The notes beneath the pieces are model-generated. The model had not been told where the DNA came from. It searched no databases and saw only the letters and a program-made list of their open reading frames with translations. Source: Chromatiales bacterium (GTDB lineage: Bacteria > Pseudomonadota > Gammaproteobacteria > UBA6429 > Thiohalophilaceae). From it: a DNA stretch of 8,744 bases. The position numbers and the translations under genes were made by a program. Location: contig JAHEDB010000070.1 of NCBI GenBank assembly GCA_024641465.1, forward strand, positions 1 through 8,744, in the 5' to 3' direction. This document shows positions 6,318-8,744 of the stretch, piece by piece (the stretch's first letter is position 1; the number at the start of each line of letters is the position of its first letter).

Positions 6318-6440
6318 ATGCTGAACCACATCCATATCTGGAACTTCGCCAAATATATCAAGGGATTCTTTCATACTCCCCCTCTCCCTTTGGGAGCACC
6401 CGTTAGGGCACAAGAGGGATGGGGTGAGGGTGTCGAGTAA
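6318..6440 (+). CDS. recN leader mini-ORF 1 (recN N-terminus fused to repeat, 40 aa)
   Basis: Open frame starting with the ancestral recN ATG. It reads MLNHIHIWNFA, then a repeat-derived tail (KYIKGFFHTPPLPLGAPVR...GWGEGVE). Its TAA (6438-6440) shares one base with the next ATG. The 18-base insertion keeps it open by adding six codons. The peptide itself is unlikely to be functional; translating the frame may matter for coupling to downstream starts. Translation is inferred from the overlaps, not shown. Confidence 0.4.
   Translation: MLNHIHIWNFAKYIKGFFHTPPLPLGAPVRAQEGWGEGVE
6351..6439 (+). repeat. REP-like palindromic element, copy 1 (with 18-base insertion)
   Basis: An 89-bp copy: the 71-bp element plus 18 bases (CACCCGTTAGGGCACAAG) inserted within the right arm of the CCCTCTCCC/GGGAGAGGG hairpin. 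Apart from that insertion it is nearly identical to copy 2. It ends GGGTGAGGG-TGTCGAGTA directly before the next ATG. C/T-rich palindromes followed by GGGTGAGGG resemble a dispersed repeat type I recall from several gammaproteobacterial genomes; the family assignment is not verified. Confidence 0.75.
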
Positions 6441-6514
6441 TGCTGAATCACAAGGGATTCTTTCATACTCCCCCTCTCCCTTTGGGAGAGGGATGGGGTG
6501 AGGGTGTCGAGTAA
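6440..6514 (+). CDS. recN leader mini-ORF 2 (24 aa)
   Basis: Reads MLNHKGFFHTPPLPLGEGWG and ends EGVE, with TAA at 6512-6514 overlapping the next ATG by one base. It is the shortened version produced by an in-frame 30-base deletion. GGTGAGGG-type sequence in the preceding element lies about 10 bases before its ATG and could serve as a Shine-Dalgarno. Confidence 0.35.
   Translation: MLNHKGFFHTPPLPLGEGWGEGVE
6453..6513 (+). repeat. REP-like palindromic element, copy 2 (5' end deleted)
   Basis: A 61-bp copy with the hairpin CCCTCTCCC (6472-6480), TTT, GGGAGAGGG (6484-6492) intact. A 30-base deletion compared with copy 3 removed the last 20 bases of the preceding recN-start copy and the first 10 of the element; CA at the junction may be the microhomology used. 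Confidence 0.8.
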
Positions 6515-6618
6515 TGCTGAATCACATCCACATCTGGAACTTCGCCGAATATATCAAGGGATTTTTTCATACTCCCCCTCTCCTTTTGGGAGAGGGCTGG
6601 GGTGAGGGTGTCAAATAG
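6514..6618 (+). CDS. recN leader mini-ORF 3 (34 aa), overlaps the recN start
   Basis: Begins MLNHIHIWNFAEYIKGFF and ends GEGVK. Its TAG (6616-6618) overlaps the recN GTG (6618-6620) by one base, a classic stop-start arrangement for reinitiation. If translated, terminating ribosomes could restart on recN. Confidence 0.4.
   Translation: MLNHIHIWNFAEYIKGFFHTPPLLLGEGWGEGVK
6547..6617 (+). repeat. REP-like palindromic element, copy 3 (adjacent to recN)
   Basis: A full 71-bp copy and the most diverged. The stem is CCCTCTCC (6576-6583) with GGGAGAGGG (6588-6596); a C-to-T change at the tip still allows a U-G pair in RNA. GGTGAGGG at its end (6601-6608) lies 9 bases before the recN GTG. Confidence 0.8.
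6601..6608 (+). promoter_or_regulatory. Repeat-supplied Shine-Dalgarno-like site of recN
   Basis: GGTGAGGG ends 9 bases before the GTG start of recN and belongs to the palindromic element, not to ancestral recN leader DNA. The same sequence precedes the other internal starts of the array. Confidence 0.45.
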
Positions 6619-8285
6619 TGCTGAATCACATCCACATCTGGAACTTTGCCATTGTCGAGAAGCTGGACCTGGCCCTCGATGCCGGCCTCACCGTCCTGAC
6701 CGGCGAAACCGGCGCCGGTAAATCCATTCTTCTTAATGCCCTGGGGCTGGCCCTCGGGGATCGCGCTGACAGTGACGTGGTGCGCCATGGCGCCGATAAG
6801 GCCGAAGTCAGCGTCTCCTTCGATACCCGTCATAACCCGGCGGCCGAGGCCTGGCTAAAAGAGCACGAACTCGATAGCGCAGATGAATGCATCATCCGCC
6901 GCACCATCAGCCTCAATGGCCCGTCCAAGGCCTTCATCAACGGCAAACCGGCGCCGGTGGCCATGCTGCGGGAACTGGGGGAGATGCTGGTCGACCTGCA
7001 TGGCCAGCACGAGCACCAGTCCCTGCTCAAACGTGACAGCCAGGCCCAACTGGTGGACAACTTTGCCGACAATGGCAGTCTTTTAAAACAGGTCGCCGAG
7101 GCCTTCAAACACTGGCAATCCCTAAAGACCGAATTCAAACGCCTGTCGCAGGCCAAGTCAGAGCGGGATTCCCGCCTCGACCTGCTGCGTTTTCAGGTGC
7201 AGGAACTGGAGGCCCTGGGGCTTCAGGCCGGGGAGGCCGAAAGACTCGAGCAGGAACATAAACGGCTGAGTAATGCCAGTCAGTTGCTGGGCACCACCGA
7301 GCGCCTGTTGCAGCAATTGAGTGATAGCGATGATTACGCCGTTTCCCAGGTATTGAGCCGCTGCCAGTCGGATATACAAACCCTGCAGGCCATGGACCCG
7401 GCGCTGAAGAACATCGCCGAGTTGCTCGACAACGCCGCCATTCAGGTCAACGAGGCGGCTACAGAATTACGCCACTATTTGTCAGACCTGGAACTGGATC
7501 CGCAACAGCTTGCCCATCTTGAACAACGCCTGACCGATATTCACAGCCTGTCGCGCAAACACCGGGTCGAGCAGGAGACCCTCGTCAGCCTGCTGCCCGA
7601 GTTACAGGCCGAGCTGAAGGAACTGGAAGAGGCCGATGTCCGCATCGAAAAGATCGAGGCGGCCATCAAACAGGCCGAACAGGCCTACCGCAAGCTGGCA
7701 GAGAAACTGACCAAACAACGCCAACAGGCGGCCAAACAACTCTCGCAACACATCACCGATGCCATGCAGGAACTGAGTATGGCCGGCGGCCAGTTTGCCG
7801 TGCAGCTCGAGACCGCAGAAACCCCCTCGGCTACCGGCCTGGAACGTATCGATTTTCTGGTCAGCGCCAACCCCGGCCAGCCCCTCAAGGCCCTCAGCAA
7901 GGTCGCCTCGGGCGGTGAAATCTCCCGCATCAGCCTGGCCATCCAGGTCTGCACCACCCAGAGCGCGACGATCCCCACCCTGGTGTTTGACGAGGTCGAT
8001 GTGGGTATTGGTGGCCGGGTGGCCGAGATCGTCGGCCAGCGCCTGCGCAAACTGGGGGGAAACCGTCAGGTGCTCTGCGTCACCCACCTGCCCCAGGTGG
8101 CGGCCCTCGGCCATCACCATTTGCAGGTCAGTAAACACATCGATGGTAATCTGACCATCACCCGCATCCAGCCGCTACAGGCTGAACAGCGCATTGATGA
8201 ACTAGCGAGGATGTTGGGGGGGCTGGAGATTACCGAGCAAACACTATCGCATGCCAGGGAGATGATCGAACGGGCCCAGGCCTGA
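6618..8285 (+). CDS. recN: DNA repair protein RecN (SMC-like ATPase)
   Basis: SMC-family ATPase acting in recombinational repair of double-strand breaks; in E. coli it is SOS-induced and acts with RecA. The 555-residue product matches the family (about 553). The N-terminal ATPase half has Walker A GETGAGKS (29-36) and the Q-loop region HGQHEHQ (128-134). A coiled-coil arm with a central turn spans about 150-370. The C-terminal half has the ABC signature SGGEISR (431-437), Walker B LVFDE (455-459), and a switch His (H490 in VTHLPQVAALG). The GTG start is the only copy of the repeated N-terminus continuous with the rest of the gene and gives the family beginning MLNHIHIWNFAIVEKL. Starts at 6318, 6440 and 6514 end in short stops. 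Expression is probably affected by the upstream array. Its stop is one base from the fur stop on the other strand. Confidence 0.97.
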   Translation: MLNHIHIWNFAIVEKLDLALDAGLTVLTGETGAGKSILLNALGLALGDRADSDVVRHGADKAEVSVSFDTRHNPAAEAWLKEHELDSADECIIRRTISLNGPSKAFINGKPAPVAMLRELGEMLVDLHGQHEHQSLLKRDSQAQLVDNFADNGSLLKQVAEAFKHWQSLKTEFKRLSQAKSERDSRLDLLRFQVQELEALGLQAGEAERLEQEHKRLSNASQLLGTTERLLQQLSDSDDYAVSQVLSRCQSDIQTLQAMDPALKNIAELLDNAAIQVNEAATELRHYLSDLELDPQQLAHLEQRLTDIHSLSRKHRVEQETLVSLLPELQAELKELEEADVRIEKIEAAIKQAEQAYRKLAEKLTKQRQQAAKQLSQHITDAMQELSMAGGQFAVQLETAETPSATGLERIDFLVSANPGQPLKALSKVASGGEISRISLAIQVCTTQSATIPTLVFDEVDVGIGGRVAEIVGQRLRKLGGNRQVLCVTHLPQVAALGHHHLQVSKHIDGNLTITRIQPLQAEQRIDELARMLGGLEITEQTLSHAREMIERAQA

Positions 8286-8286
8286 T

Positions 8287-8700
8287 TTACTTTTTCTGGC
8301 AGGTGGGACAGACACCAAAGATATACAGCGCGTGATCATGCATGATATAGCCCTTCTCCCGGGCGATTGCCGCCTGGCGGGCCTCAATGACCTCATCCAC
8401 AAACTCATCCACCCGACCACACTTCACGCACAGGATATGGTCGTGGTGATCACTATCATTCAGTTCAAATATGGAGTGATCGCCTTCGAAATGATGGCGG
8501 GTCACCAGACCGGCCGACTCGAACTGGGTCAGCACCCGATAGACCGTTGCCAGCCCCACCTCCTCGCCGGACTCTAACAGCGCCTTGTAGACCTCTTCGG
8601 CACTCATATGCCGGACGTCACTGTCTTCCAGAAACTTGAGGATCTTCAGACGGGGAATGGTGGCCTTCAGGCCGGCCTGTTTTAAATCTTTACTTTCCAT
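8287..8700 (-). CDS. fur: Ferric uptake regulator Fur
   Basis: Iron-responsive dimeric repressor of iron uptake genes. The product is 137 residues from the preferred start. It has the winged-helix DNA-binding half (AGLKATIPRLKIL, then EEVGLATVYRVLTQFESAGLV, the recognition region) and the C-terminal metal-binding and dimerisation half. HHDH lies at 85-88, and CxxC pairs at C91/C94 and C131/C134 match the structural zinc site of this family. It is shorter than E. coli Fur (148), mainly at the tail. The frame opens with two adjacent ATGs (8703 and 8700). AAGGA at 8706-8710 is 5 bases from the second but only 2 from the first, so 8700 is preferred. It converges on recN. The first 44 bases upstream contain no clear promoter or Fur box before the window ends. 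Confidence 0.95.
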   Translation of the reverse strand: MESKDLKQAGLKATIPRLKILKFLEDSDVRHMSAEEVYKALLESGEEVGLATVYRVLTQFESAGLVTRHHFEGDHSIFELNDSDHHDHILCVKCGRVDEFVDEVIEARQAAIAREKGYIMHDHALYIFGVCPTCQKK

Positions 8701-8705
8701 CATTG

Positions 8706-8710
8706 TCCTT
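8706..8710 (-). promoter_or_regulatory. fur ribosome binding site
   Basis: Minus-strand AAGGA; its spacing (5 versus 2 bases) favours the second of the two adjacent ATG codons as the fur start. Confidence 0.55.
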
Positions 8711-8744
8711 GGGAGCAGAGTCGCTTATCGGTTATGATTCGCAT

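Larger units (their letters stand above)
6318..6650 (+). repeat. Tandem array of duplicated recN starts alternating with palindromic elements
   Basis: The first 33 bases of recN (ATGCTGAA...TTCGCC, coding MLNHIHIWNFA) occur at 6318-6350 and 6514-6546, and as the true gene start at 6618-6650. A truncated 13-base copy is at 6440-6452. The full copies differ only by synonymous changes plus the ATG/GTG difference. Between them are three copies of a palindromic element, so the basic unit is 104 bp (33 + 71). The copies at 6514 and 6618 are most alike, suggesting a later duplication. The duplicated segment begins exactly at the initiation codon. The array accounts for nearly all of the nadK-recN gap. 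Confidence 0.93.

Noticed and set aside
6318..6650. CRISPR array
   Set aside because: The repeats are gene-start duplications alternating with a conserved palindromic element. The intervening sequences are near-identical, not unique spacers, and no cas gene is present.
8711..8744. Fur box in the fur upstream region
   Set aside because: Only one GATAAT-like hexamer (GATAAG on the minus strand) is a fair match; neighbouring hexamers are poor and the window ends here.

Overview
The window is a chromosomal housekeeping and stress-response locus from a bacterium, most likely a gammaproteobacterium outside the enterics and pseudomonads. The evidence is a gammaproteobacterial-type Fur, a NadK of E. 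coli-like length next to recN, a sigma-32-type promoter, and an HrcA/CIRCE system, which enterics and Pseudomonas lack. Coding DNA is moderately GC-rich. No phage, tRNA, rRNA or CRISPR sequence was seen.

Layout. Positions 1-135 are non-coding DNA downstream of dnaJ, bounded by an imperfect inverted repeat (possibly a MITE-like element cut by the window edge). The minus strand from 5166 down to 142 carries a full heat-shock operon in the order hrcA, grpE, dnaK, dnaJ. Its upstream region has a consensus-perfect CIRCE operator overlapping a sigma-70-like promoter. Two sigma-32-type promoters lie inside the operon: one overlaps the hrcA stop codon in front of grpE, and one with an exact consensus match lies in front of dnaK. 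Hairpins sit in the hrcA-grpE and dnaK-dnaJ gaps. So repressor control (HrcA) and activator control (sigma-32) appear stacked on one operon. The plus strand carries the divergent nadK, then recN. The minus strand ends with fur, whose stop codon is separated from the recN stop by a single base.

The most unusual region is 6318-6618. The first 33 bases of recN are present several times, each followed by a palindromic REP-like element of about 71 bp. The copies form three consecutive mini-ORFs. Each begins with recN's own N-terminal codons and each stop codon overlaps the next start by one base (TAATG, TAATG, TAGTG); the last overlap is with the start of intact recN. An 18-base insertion in one element and a 30-base deletion in another both keep the frame. 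A single A-to-G difference at 6618 changes stop TAA to TAG and start ATG to GTG, leaving both functional. This looks like a repeat element that entered the recN start without destroying expression, either as a translationally coupled leader or as an expandable array that brings its own Shine-Dalgarno-like sequence to each copy.

How the genes work together: DnaK, DnaJ and GrpE form the Hsp70 folding machine, and HrcA represses their operon. NadK makes NADP, RecN acts in double-strand break repair and Fur controls iron homeostasis. The region is therefore a cluster of protein, DNA and metal stress functions.
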